From Rhodanobacter spathiphylli B39 (GTDB lineage: Bacteria; Pseudomonadota; Gammaproteobacteria; Xanthomonadales; Rhodanobacteraceae): DNA of 64,000 nt. This document shows, one piece after another, positions 51,892 to 59,861 of this stretch. Below the pieces are notes generated by a model. That model did not search any database. It saw only the letters and a program-made list of their open reading frames with translations, and was not told where the DNA came from. The DNA lies in NCBI RefSeq assembly GCF_000264295.1, contig NZ_AJXT01000008.1:1-64000 (forward strand). The letters run 5' to 3'. How positions within the stretch are numbered: position 1 is the stretch's first letter; each line of letters opens with the position of its first letter. The translations under genes were made by a program, and so were the position numbers.

Positions 51892-52686
51892 TCAGCGCTT
51901 GCTGCGCTTGGCCTGCTCGCCACGTTGCGGTGCCAGCACGCGACCATCGGAACCCTCGATCTCGCCGGTCGCCGAAGGGTGCAGGTCGGCATGACCGCCT
52001 CCCGGCTGGGCCGGATTGGCGTCCGGCCAGGTCGGCCCCTGGCGCACCCGCTCGTTCTTTGCCTCCAGCAAGGCCTGGATCTTCGCCACGGCATCTTCCT
52101 GGCTGATGTGCTCGATTGGCGCTTCCATCGGCGGCTTGCGGGTGGCAGCCGGCTTCCGCGGCGTGGCCTTCCGAACGGCAGACACGGCCGCGGGCTTCTT
52201 CGCGAGCGGCTTCTTCGCCACAGCTTTCTTCGCGGCAGGTTTCTGCGTGACCGGCTTCCTGGTCACGGACTTCGCGCTCGCCGGCTTGCGGGCGGTCGCC
52301 TTCTTCGCGACGGGCCTCTTGGAAGCCGCCTTCTTCACCGCGACCTTTCTCACCGGGGCCTTCTTCACCGCAGATTTTTTGGCCAGCGCCTTTTTCGCCA
52401 CGGGCTTCTTCGCGGCCACCTTCCTGGCTGCGGGTTTCTTCACCGCCGCCTTCTTCGCGGCCGGAGCCTTCTTCGTGACCGGCTTCCTGACCGCCGACTT
52501 CCCGGCAAGCGTCTTCTTCGCGACGGCCTTCTTGGTGACGCCCGTCTTCTTGCCCGGAGTCTTCTGCGCCGCGACCTTGCGGGCGGCCGCCTTGCGTGGA
52601 GCTGCCTTGGTGGATGCAGCAGGTTTGCGGGAAGCCGTCTTCCCTGCTGCGGACTTCTTGGCAACCAACTTTCTGGACGTGGCCAT
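51892..52686 (-). CDS. Lysine/alanine-rich histone H1-like protein
   Basis: A 264-residue protein. Residues about 5-195 are imperfect repeats of the AAKK, KKPA, RKPA kind, rich in Lys, Ala and Pro, like histone H1 tails and the AlgP proteins of Pseudomonas. The C terminus from about 195 is different: EHISQEDAVAKIQALLEAKNERVRQG and a basic tail. It probably binds DNA in the nucleoid. The repetitive DNA may vary in copy number between strains. The start is ATG 52686. Confidence 0.75.
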   Translation of the reverse strand: MATSRKLVAKKSAAGKTASRKPAASTKAAPRKAAARKVAAQKTPGKKTGVTKKAVAKKTLAGKSAVRKPVTKKAPAAKKAAVKKPAARKVAAKKPVAKKALAKKSAVKKAPVRKVAVKKAASKRPVAKKATARKPASAKSVTRKPVTQKPAAKKAVAKKPLAKKPAAVSAVRKATPRKPAATRKPPMEAPIEHISQEDAVAKIQALLEAKNERVRQGPTWPDANPAQPGGGHADLHPSATGEIEGSDGRVLAPQRGEQAKRSKR

Positions 52687-52778
52687 GCGTCAGTTCTCCT
52701 GCGGTGATCGATGACGTAGTGCGTGCCAGTATGCACGCCTCGGCCGCGCCGGGCATTTCGCAATGCGGAAACCGTTCA

Positions 52779-53387
52779 TCATCGGAAGGTCGGTTGCATC
52801 AGCGCGTTGAGGAAATGTCCCAGTACGCGAGGGTCGACCAGCAAGGTGAACAACACGCCATAAGCCGCACCCCACAGGTGCGCGCTGTGGTTGACGTTGC
52901 CCTGCCCGCTCCGGTCCATGTAGATCGAATAGCCGGTGTAGAGCACGGCGTAGACGATCGCGGGCATCGGGATCACCAGCACGATGATGCGCGACCACGG
53001 CGCCAGCAGGACGAAGGAGAACAGCACCGCCGACACCGCACCGGAAGCGCCCAGGCTGCGATAGTTCGGATTGGCCCGGTTCTTCAGATAGGTCGGCAGG
53101 ATCGAGACCACCAGGCCACCGATGTAGAACAGTGCAAAACCCAGCGTGCCCAGGCGCGCGGCGAAGAAACTCTCCATGGCCCGGCCGAAAAAGAACAGCG
53201 TGACCATGTTGAACAGCAGATGCATGGCATCCGCATGCACCACGCCATAGGTCACCAGGCGGTGGTATTCGCGCTGACGGGTGATTGCCGGCGGCCACAA
53301 GATCAGGTCGTTCATCAGGCGACTGTTGTTGAACGCCATGAACGAGACGATGCAGGTGATGGCGATGATGAGCAAGGTGATCAGCAT
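52779..53387 (-). CDS. Rhomboid-family intramembrane serine protease
   Basis: A 202-residue membrane protease with six helices. The catalytic Ser is S115 in GASGAVSAV and the His is H170 in NHSAHLWGAAYG. The HxxxN motif (HADAMHLLFNM) is also present. It cleaves membrane proteins within the bilayer; substrates are unknown. The start is ATG 53387 (MLITLLI). Confidence 0.92.
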   Translation of the reverse strand: MLITLLIIAITCIVSFMAFNNSRLMNDLILWPPAITRQREYHRLVTYGVVHADAMHLLFNMVTLFFFGRAMESFFAARLGTLGFALFYIGGLVVSILPTYLKNRANPNYRSLGASGAVSAVLFSFVLLAPWSRIIVLVIPMPAIVYAVLYTGYSIYMDRSGQGNVNHSAHLWGAAYGVLFTLLVDPRVLGHFLNALMQPTFR

Positions 53388-53611
53388 GGACGGTTCCGCG
53401 TCGGGCAGCAAAAACACGCATCTTGGGGCCAGCGCCATGGCTTGTCGACTCGATGTGCGGCTCGCCGGCGGGCGACGGAAAGCTTCCGCCCCGCCATGGC
53501 CCATATGCGCCGCGCCTGCACCGACATGACGAATCGTTACTGCCGCCGGGCGCGCCCGCCCGCTATCATTCGGCGCTTTACGCGGCGCCTGGCGCCCGAT
53601 GAACCGACCTG

Positions 53612-54505
53612 ATGAATGCCATGAGCCCGCTCCGCTATCTGCACCTGGACGTCTTTGCGGCCACCGCTGGCGGTGGCAATCATCTGGGCGTGGTGATCGG
53701 GGCGGACACCTGGAGCAGCGCGGCGATGCAGCGCTTCGCCCGCTGGACCGCCCTGGTCGAGACGACCTTCCTGCTGCCGCCGACCGATCCGAAGGCCAGC
53801 TATCGCGTGCGCATTTTCACGCCGCACAAGGAAATCCCGTTCGCCGGCCATCCCAGCATCGGCAGCGCCCATGCCGTGCTGGCCTGCGGCCTGGCCGAGC
53901 CCCGCGACGGGATGCTGTGGCAGGAATGCGGCGCCGGCGTGTTGCCGATCCGCATCGTGGGCCACGGCGAAACACGCGAGCTGCTGCTGCAATCGCCCGG
54001 CGAGCGCGTGCTGTCCACCGGACTGGATGCGCATCCCCTGCTGCCTGCGGCGCTGGCCGGCATCCGCACCGGCCTGCTGCCGCCCGCCCTGGTCGACGGC
54101 GGCCGGCGCTGGTGGCTGGCCGAGGTCGCCGATGAGGCCAGCTTGCGTGGATGGCAGCCGGAACACGCCTCGATCCTGGCGCTGGCCCAGGCGAGCGACA
54201 GCATGGGCTTGTGCGCATTCGCTCGCGCCGACAGTGGACGGCAACTGGTGGTGCGCGCCTTCCCGGCCGGCGTGGGCATCGTCGAAGATCCCGCTTCCGG
54301 CGCGGCCAACGGCCTGATCGCCGCCTACCTCGCCCACGCCGAACCGCACGGACTGCTGGCTCGCGGCTACGAAGTCAGCCAGGGCCGCGAGATCGGCCAC
54401 GATGCGCGCCTGGTCGTGCACATCGACGCCGAGGCGATCTGGGTGGGCGGCTGCAGCCGTACCGTGGTCGACGGCAACCTGCACTGGGACACCGCGCTCT
54501 CCTAG
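53612..54505 (+). CDS. PhzF-family isomerase
   Basis: A 297-residue protein of the PhzF family, related to diaminopimelate epimerase. The catalytic Glu is in ALVETTFLLPP (E50). The second conserved loops are EIPFAGHPSIGSAHAV and VEDPASGAANGLIAAYL. PhzF proper acts in phenazine synthesis, but no other phenazine genes are nearby, so it is a PhzF-like isomerase of unknown substrate. ATG 53612 or 53621 may be the start. Confidence 0.88.
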   Translation: MNAMSPLRYLHLDVFAATAGGGNHLGVVIGADTWSSAAMQRFARWTALVETTFLLPPTDPKASYRVRIFTPHKEIPFAGHPSIGSAHAVLACGLAEPRDGMLWQECGAGVLPIRIVGHGETRELLLQSPGERVLSTGLDAHPLLPAALAGIRTGLLPPALVDGGRRWWLAEVADEASLRGWQPEHASILALAQASDSMGLCAFARADSGRQLVVRAFPAGVGIVEDPASGAANGLIAAYLAHAEPHGLLARGYEVSQGREIGHDARLVVHIDAEAIWVGGCSRTVVDGNLHWDTALS

Positions 54506-54518
54506 AGCCGCAGCGTTC

Positions 54519-55400
54519 TCAGCGCTCGTCCAGATGGGCGCGGCGTGCCGCCACCAGAGCCAGTGCCGACCAGTCGAGTTCCTCGTCGCCGGCGGCCAGT
54601 GCCTCCAGCAGGCTGTCGCGCAACACGCCGGCAAACGGCAGCGGCACCCGCGCCGCATCACCCGCCGCCAGCGCCAGCCCCACGTCCTTGTAGCCCAGCG
54701 GCAGGGTGAACCCGGCCGGCTTGAAGCGCTGCTCGGCAATCAGTCGCCCGTAGCCCTGATACGCGGGCGCAGCGAACAGCGTGTTCGTCATCACCTCGAG
54801 GAAGTCCGCCGCACCCACGCCGTAGGCGCGGGTCAGCGCGGTGGCCTCGGCCATGCTTTCGATGGCGCTGGCGAGCATGAAGTTGCCCGCGATCTTCGCC
54901 ACGTTCGCACGCTCCGGCGCACCGCCCATCGGCCACACCCTGCTGCCCATCGCCTGCAGCAGCGGCTGCACCTTCTCGATCGCCGCGGGAGCACCCGCCG
55001 CGAGAATGTTGAGCTTTGCCGCCGCTGCCATGTCCGGCCGGCCGAACACCGGCGCAGCCACGTAGGCCAGCCCGCGTTCTTCGTGGGCCTGCGCCAGTTC
55101 CTGCGCCAGCGCCACCGAGATGGTGGCGTGGTTCACATGCACCATGCCCCGATCCATGGCATCGAGCAGGGCGTGTTCCAGGAATACCTCGCGCACGGCC
55201 TGGTCGTTGGCCAGCATGCTGCAGAGAACGTCGCCCTGGGCGGCGCGATCGGGCGTGCTGGCCACCTTGGCGCCCAGTGAGGCCAGCGGCGCGCAAGCCG
55301 CCCCGGAGCGATTCCACACCGTGACGCTGTGCCCCGCGGCAATCAGGTTGCTGGCCATCGCGCTGCCCATGGCACCGAGACCGATGAATCCGACTTTCAT
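54519..55400 (-). CDS. 3-hydroxyisobutyrate dehydrogenase-family oxidoreductase
   Basis: A 293-residue beta-hydroxyacid dehydrogenase. The Rossmann motif is GFIGLGAMGSAMASNL, followed by HSVTVWNRS (Arg after the second strand suggests NADPH). The catalytic Lys is in KIAGNFMLASAIESMAEA. The family reduces succinic semialdehyde, tartronate semialdehyde or oxidises 3-hydroxyisobutyrate; the exact substrate is unknown, and glyoxylate/succinic semialdehyde reductase is a fair guess. The start follows GGAAGG. Confidence 0.92.
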   Translation of the reverse strand: MKVGFIGLGAMGSAMASNLIAAGHSVTVWNRSGAACAPLASLGAKVASTPDRAAQGDVLCSMLANDQAVREVFLEHALLDAMDRGMVHVNHATISVALAQELAQAHEERGLAYVAAPVFGRPDMAAAAKLNILAAGAPAAIEKVQPLLQAMGSRVWPMGGAPERANVAKIAGNFMLASAIESMAEATALTRAYGVGAADFLEVMTNTLFAAPAYQGYGRLIAEQRFKPAGFTLPLGYKDVGLALAAGDAARVPLPFAGVLRDSLLEALAAGDEELDWSALALVAARRAHLDER

Positions 55401-55488
55401 GAAACCTTCCTCGACATGAACCAGCGCGCAGTCAAGCACGCGTCGCGTTCAGGTATCGCGAAACGCCGCGGATCGTCTCGCGCGGCGG

Positions 55489-55884
55489 CTACTGCAGGCC
55501 GGGCAGCGCGTCCAGGCAGCGTTGCCGGCACAGGTAGCGCTTGTTCAGTCCGTGGCTGTCGAACAGGTAGGCCGCGCCGCCGGCGAAGATCTGCCACTGC
55601 CGCAACTGCCCCAACATTTTGATCGAACCGCTGTAGCTGCACGGCAGGATCATCGCCTCGTCGTGGAAGGTTTCGCCATCGACTTCGTCGGCCAGCCGAA
55701 AATAGGTCGCCACGTCGGCGCGGGTGAGGGACAGCGAGCTGCACATGTCATGGTCGGGCCGCGACGTGTCGATCTGCCGCGCCAGCGAAACCACCTCGAC
55801 CGCATCGTCATGGTGCACCGGCGCGCAGGCGATCAGGGCGATGCCCAGCAGCGACGCCACCACGACCGTCCGCAACACGCTCAT
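55489..55884 (-). CDS. Hypothetical lipoprotein, possible immunity partner
   Basis: A 131-residue lipoprotein with signal and lipobox LIAC (Cys20). The mature part has several Cys residues (MCSSLSLTRADVATYF, ILPCSYSG, YLCRQRCLDAL) that could form disulfides. I do not recognise the family. The ATG overlaps the stop codon of the amidase gene (ATGA), so they are made from one mRNA. A periplasmic lipoprotein coupled to an unsignalled amidase suggests an immunity protein. Confidence 0.6.
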   Translation of the reverse strand: MSVLRTVVVASLLGIALIACAPVHHDDAVEVVSLARQIDTSRPDHDMCSSLSLTRADVATYFRLADEVDGETFHDEAMILPCSYSGSIKMLGQLRQWQIFAGGAAYLFDSHGLNKRYLCRQRCLDALPGLQ

Positions 55885-56519
55885 GGCTTGGCTCCGGTCA
55901 GCAGCGACTGCAGCAGTTGGGCGCCCTCGGAGACTTCCTTGCGGGCGATCGCGCCGTGGGCGTAGACGTCGCTGAGCAGGTTGAGCTTGAACTGGGCGAC
56001 CAGGATGTCCACCAGGTACTTCACCGATTTCAGCTGCTCCGGCGTCGGCAGCTCGAATGCCTTGTCAGCTGCCACATACTTACCCACCACCTCGATGCCC
56101 AGCGAGTCGCTGTTGGCCGGATACCGCTGCGGGTAGGTCTTGGCCACTTCATGGCGCGAGAGGTTCTTCGCCCGCGTGCTGAACGACAGGCCTTTCTCGT
56201 GGAGCAGCGCGGTGATCGTCTTGAGCTCCTGCGGATCGCAATTGCTTTCCGCCTGGCAGCGCGCCACCAGGATGCCCACGTGCCAGCAGACCTGGTCGAC
56301 GCGGGCGGTCTGGTAGATCTTGCCCAGCTTGTCGATCAGGAAATGCGCGCCGGTGGTCTTGCCGCCTTCGTAGGCGCTCAGGGTGCCGGTGGCCGACGAG
56401 GAATCGGTACGGTGCAGCACGATCGAGGCGACCGACGTCAGTGCGCCGTGCTCGATCGACGTGTAGAGCTTCACTTCGACTTCCGGGTCGATCAGCTTGC
56501 CGTTTTCCACCGTGGCCAT
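55881..56519 (-). CDS. N-acetylmuramoyl-L-alanine amidase (Amidase_2), possible effector
   Basis: A 212-residue amidase with no signal peptide. The fold has H36 in SIVLHRTDSS, H80 in VCWHVGIL, E143 in LGIEVVGKYV and H188 in YAHGAIARK. It would cleave the amide bond between MurNAc and the stem peptide. The zinc region ends in KEVSEG in place of the usual KxDPG. Absence of export signal plus an overlapping lipoprotein gene resembles a secreted amidase effector with its immunity protein. No T6SS or T4SS gene is in the window. Confidence 0.82.
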   Translation of the reverse strand: MATVENGKLIDPEVEVKLYTSIEHGALTSVASIVLHRTDSSSATGTLSAYEGGKTTGAHFLIDKLGKIYQTARVDQVCWHVGILVARCQAESNCDPQELKTITALLHEKGLSFSTRAKNLSRHEVAKTYPQRYPANSDSLGIEVVGKYVAADKAFELPTPEQLKSVKYLVDILVAQFKLNLLSDVYAHGAIARKEVSEGAQLLQSLLTGAKP

Positions 56520-56649
56520 GGCCTGCTTCCTTTGGATGAAGAGCCTGCGTTCCCGGGCATCCAGCGAACCGCGCCGGGAGATCCTGTCCGGCGATGCTGC
56601 GGCCGCGGACCGGGGGCGTCAAGTGACTTGTGCCGAGCGGATCAGGACC

Positions 56650-57828
56650 CTAGGCCACGGCGCCGGCCGCCTGGCCCGAAGCCCACGCCCACTGGAAGTT
56701 GTAGCCACCCAGCCAGCCGGTGACGTCGACCACCTCGCCGATGAAGTACAGCCCCGGCACCAACTTCGACTGCATGGTGCTGGAGGAGATGCCGTCGGTG
56801 TCGACGCCGCCCAGGGTGACCTCGGCGGTGCGATAGCCCTCGGTGCCGCTGGCGGTGATCGGCCACGCATTGAGCTGCGCGCCGATCTGCACCAGCTCGG
56901 CGTCGCGGTACTGGCGCATCGGCCGATTCTCAAACCACTGCTCGCACAGCCGTTGCGCCAGCCGTTTCGGCAGCATCTCGCCCAGCACCGTCTTCAACTC
57001 GGCCAGCGGTCGCGCCGCGCGCTGTTCGACCAGGTGCGCGCCGACGTCGCTGTCCGGCAGCAGGTCGATGCGCAGGTCGTCGCCGGGTTGCCAGTAGGAA
57101 GAAATCTGCAGGATCGCCGGCCCGCTGATCCCGCGATGGGTGAACAGCAGGCCGGCACGGAAACTCTGCCTGCCCACGCGGCTTTCCACCACCGGCAAGG
57201 CCACGCCGGCCAGGTCCTGGTAATGCTCCTGATGCTTGCCGCTCAAGGTCAGCGGCACCAGGCCGGCGCGCACGGGCAAGACCTGATGGCCGAACTGTCG
57301 CGCCAGTTCGTAGCCGAAGCCGCTGGCGCCCATGCTGGGAATCGACAGGCCGCCGGAGGCCACCACCAGCGATTCGGCATGCACCTCGCCGCGCGCGGTG
57401 TGCACGCTGAAACCTTCCGGTGTCCTGCGCACGCGCTGCACGCCGCAGCTTGCCTCCACCGTGACGCCGGCGGCAGCGCATTCGTCCAGCAGCATGCGCA
57501 CGATCTGTTTCGACGAATCGTCGCAGAACAGCTGGCCCAGCTCCTTCTCGTGGTACGCGATGCGGTGCTTCTCGACCAGCGCGATGAAATCCCACGGCGT
57601 GTAACGCGCCAGCGCCGACTTGGCGAAGTGCGGATTGGCGGACAGGTAGTTGGCCGGCGTGGTGCCCATGTTGGTGAAATTGCAGCGCCCGCCGCCGGAC
57701 ATCAGGATCTTCTTGCCGACCTTGTTGGCATGGTCGACCACCAGCACGCGCCGCCCGCGCTGCCCCGCGGCGATCGCGCACATCAGGCCGGCGGCGCCGG
57801 CGCCGATGATCAACACGTCCACTTTCAC
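56650..57828 (-). CDS. YhiN-family flavoprotein (BaiN/HI0933-like)
   Basis: A 392-residue FAD-binding oxidoreductase. The FAD motif is IIGAGAAGLMCAIAAGQRG, followed by KILMSGGGRCNFTNMG, the family signature. LVVASGGLSIPSMGASGFGY is the second FAD segment, and YFIGEVVDVTGWLGGYNFQWAWASG is the end. The function is uncertain; BaiN removes a double bond from bile acids in Clostridium. Confidence 0.92.
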   Translation of the reverse strand: MKVDVLIIGAGAAGLMCAIAAGQRGRRVLVVDHANKVGKKILMSGGGRCNFTNMGTTPANYLSANPHFAKSALARYTPWDFIALVEKHRIAYHEKELGQLFCDDSSKQIVRMLLDECAAAGVTVEASCGVQRVRRTPEGFSVHTARGEVHAESLVVASGGLSIPSMGASGFGYELARQFGHQVLPVRAGLVPLTLSGKHQEHYQDLAGVALPVVESRVGRQSFRAGLLFTHRGISGPAILQISSYWQPGDDLRIDLLPDSDVGAHLVEQRAARPLAELKTVLGEMLPKRLAQRLCEQWFENRPMRQYRDAELVQIGAQLNAWPITASGTEGYRTAEVTLGGVDTDGISSSTMQSKLVPGLYFIGEVVDVTGWLGGYNFQWAWASGQAAGAVA

Positions 57829-57918
57829 GAATAAGGGTTCCCGCCCGCTGCTGGTCGCGCATTATCGCCCAGTCGCATCGCTTACACTTCCGGGCCTGTT
57901 CCCCAGCGAGCCACCGCC

Positions 57919-58401
57919 ATGCCTTCCTTTGACGTGATCTCCGAAGTCGACAAGCACGAACTGACCAATGCGATCGACCAGGCCAACCGCGAGCTGGGCA
58001 CCCGCTTCGACTTCAAGGGCGTGGACGCGAAGTACGTGCTGGACGATTCGGTGATCACCCAGAGCGCGCCCAGCGACTTCCAGCTGCAGCAGATGCTGGA
58101 CATCCTGCGCGGTCGCCTGGCCGCCCGGAAGATCGACATCCGCGCGCTGGACATGGGCGAGCCGGAAGTGAACCTGGGCGGTGCGCGGCAGAAGATCACC
58201 GTCAAGCAGGGCATCGAGCAACCGGTGGCAAAGAAGCTGGTGGCCGCGCTGAAGGCGGCCAAGCTCAAGGTCGAGGCGCAGATCAACGGCGACAAGCTGC
58301 GCGTCAGCGGCAAGAAGCGCGACGACCTGCAGGAAGCGATGGCCGTGCTGCGCAAGGCGGACGTGGAACTGCCGCTGCAGTTCGACAACTTCCGGGATTG
58401 A
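57919..58401 (+). CDS. yajQ: YajQ-family protein, cyclic-di-GMP-linked
   Basis: A 160-residue protein of the YajQ family. It begins MPSFDVISEVDKHELTNAID and shows the RFDFKG segment, LDILRGRLAARKID and the end LPLQFDNFRD. In Xanthomonas campestris and others YajQ binds cyclic di-GMP and acts with LysR-type regulators. It is likely a single-gene unit. Confidence 0.95.
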   Translation: MPSFDVISEVDKHELTNAIDQANRELGTRFDFKGVDAKYVLDDSVITQSAPSDFQLQQMLDILRGRLAARKIDIRALDMGEPEVNLGGARQKITVKQGIEQPVAKKLVAALKAAKLKVEAQINGDKLRVSGKKRDDLQEAMAVLRKADVELPLQFDNFRD

Positions 58402-58410
58402 ACGGAATCC

Positions 58411-59064
58411 CTACGCCTTCGACAACAGGCGTCCGCCCATCGCCGCATTGACGGCCACCACGAAGGCCACCGCCGCCGCGTGGGTCAGCAGGTCGGTGGC
58501 GGCCGAATCGTAGGCGTGGCAGATCTCCAGCAGGCTGGCCGAGGCGGCCGCGCTGGCCAGGCCGATCAGCACCGCGGTGCGCACCGGTCGCAGCGGACAG
58601 GCGCGGCGCAACAGGATCACCAGCAACGCCGACAGTGGCACCGAGAAGCTGATGATGAACAGCAGGCAGTCGGCCGACTGATGCAGGCCGGCCACCTCGG
58701 TACCCGGCGCGATCCACGTGCGCAGGCAACCCAGTCCGCTGGCGCCGATCCACAACACCGCCGCGGGCAGCGGCAGCCATGCCCAGGCGCGGCTGCGCCC
58801 CGGCACGCCCAGCGTGAACGCCGCCCACGCGCCACTGATCGCCGTCGCCACCGCGCCAAGGCCGGCCCACGCCAGGTCGGGGGTTGCCGCCCAGCGCAGG
58901 CGCATCGGCTGGATGCCGTAATGCATCACCAGCAACGCCGCGATCGCCACCACCGTCAGCAGCCACCCCGCCGTGCGCAGCCATGGCGGCAGCAGGCGCC
59001 GCACCGGCACCAGCTCGGTGCCGAGCCGGTCGATCAGTGCCTCATGCGGTCGCAGCTCGGACAT
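58411..59064 (-). CDS. NrsF-family (DUF1109) membrane anti-sigma factor
   Basis: A 217-residue membrane protein with about six helices and a short cytoplasmic N-terminus (HEALIDRLGTELVPVRRLL), which is the DUF1109/NrsF start. Several Cys face the periplasm or membrane (SGLGCLRTW, SADCLLFII, EICHAYDS), which in Caulobacter NrsF sense oxidative or metal stress. It follows the ECF sigma gene by 4 bp, so both are co-made and it should hold the sigma factor inactive at the membrane. Confidence 0.85.
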   Translation of the reverse strand: MSELRPHEALIDRLGTELVPVRRLLPPWLRTAGWLLTVVAIAALLVMHYGIQPMRLRWAATPDLAWAGLGAVATAISGAWAAFTLGVPGRSRAWAWLPLPAAVLWIGASGLGCLRTWIAPGTEVAGLHQSADCLLFIISFSVPLSALLVILLRRACPLRPVRTAVLIGLASAAASASLLEICHAYDSAATDLLTHAAAVAFVVAVNAAMGGRLLSKA

Positions 59065-59068
59065 GGCC

Positions 59069-59734
59069 TCAGGGTTCTCCGTGGAAACGTTCGCGCAACG
59101 CCTTCAGCGCGCGATGCAGGTTCACTTTCAGCGCGCCGGTGTTGCGCCCGGTCAGCTCGGCCGCCTCGCTGAGCGAGCGTTCGCGCAGGCCCAGTTGCTC
59201 GATGGCCTCGCGCTGGCCCGGCGGCAACTCGGCGATCGCGTCGCGCAGGCGCTGCGCGCGCTCGTCGCTCTCGGTGGCGGAGCTGGCATCGCCTTCGTCG
59301 GCATGGCTGTCGAAGGCGTACTCGTCGTGCACCTCGCGACTGTCGCGCCGACCGCGGCTGCGCAGGGCGTCGATCGCGCGGCGACTGGCGATCGCGGTCA
59401 GCCAGGCGTCGTACGAGCGCGCCGGGTCGTAGGTATGGCGCACCCGATGCACGGTGATCAGGGTTTCCTGCACCACGTCATCCAGATGGTCCGGCGCCAC
59501 GCCCTGGCGCCGCGCGGCGGCGCGGATCAATGCCACCGAGTCGGCCAGCAGCTTCTCGTAGGCACGCCGGTCGCCGGCCTGGGCAGCCGCCATCCAGGCC
59601 GCCCGACGCTGGTCGGGCGAATCGCTGTCGCGGGCTTCGGTAAAGTCGACTGGCACGATCCGGCGGGGACCCGTCCGCAAACAAAGTCCGCTATCTAGGC
59701 CCAACAGGCCGTTGGCAGTCAAGGCTTGCGACAT
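59069..59734 (-). CDS. ECF sigma factor, SigF-like
   Basis: A 221-residue sigma factor. Sigma-2 (about 50-115) has LDDVVQETLITVHRVRHTYD and the sigma-4 part (about 165-215) has LPPGQREAIEQL and LKVNLHRALKALRERF. The first ~45 residues are an uncommon extension; a later start at 59593 would remove them. An ECF promoter (GTAACC-N16-CGAA) upstream suggests autoregulation, with the likely TSS about 25 bp before ATG 59734, which supports this start. It pairs with NrsF and probably drives the divergent dipZ-msrB operon. Confidence 0.9.
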   Translation of the reverse strand: MSQALTANGLLGLDSGLCLRTGPRRIVPVDFTEARDSDSPDQRRAAWMAAAQAGDRRAYEKLLADSVALIRAAARRQGVAPDHLDDVVQETLITVHRVRHTYDPARSYDAWLTAIASRRAIDALRSRGRRDSREVHDEYAFDSHADEGDASSATESDERAQRLRDAIAELPPGQREAIEQLGLRERSLSEAAELTGRNTGALKVNLHRALKALRERFHGEP

Positions 59735-59764
59735 GCGTGTTCCATCGTGGGACCCTCACCCTCT

Positions 59765-59790
59765 TTCGCCGCATCCGCCGCCCGGGTTAC
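59765..59790 (-). promoter_or_regulatory. ECF-type promoter of the sigma/anti-sigma operon
   Basis: On the minus strand GTAACC (59790-59785), a 16-nt spacer, then CGAA (59768-59765). The two boxes with this spacing match the form given for SigF-type ECF promoters in Caulobacter. It lies 31 bp upstream of the sigma start codon. Confidence 0.75.
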
Positions 59791-59804
59791 CTCGTAAACC
59801 TCGG

Positions 59805-59830
59805 GTAACCGGCGACGGTCCCCCGGCGAA
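59805..59830 (+). promoter_or_regulatory. ECF-type promoter of dipZ-msrB
   Basis: GTAACC (59805-59810), a 16-nt spacer and CGAA (59827-59830), in the opposite direction to the sigma operon promoter and 31 bp upstream of the dipZ start. The identical boxes and spacing suggest that the same sigma factor reads both. Confidence 0.78.
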
Positions 59831-59861
59831 AGACCAGACAACCACCCACGGATGACATCCC

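Noticed and set aside
51892..52686. The repetitive DNA as a CRISPR or satellite array
   Set aside because: The period is irregular and it codes for a continuous Lys/Ala-rich protein.
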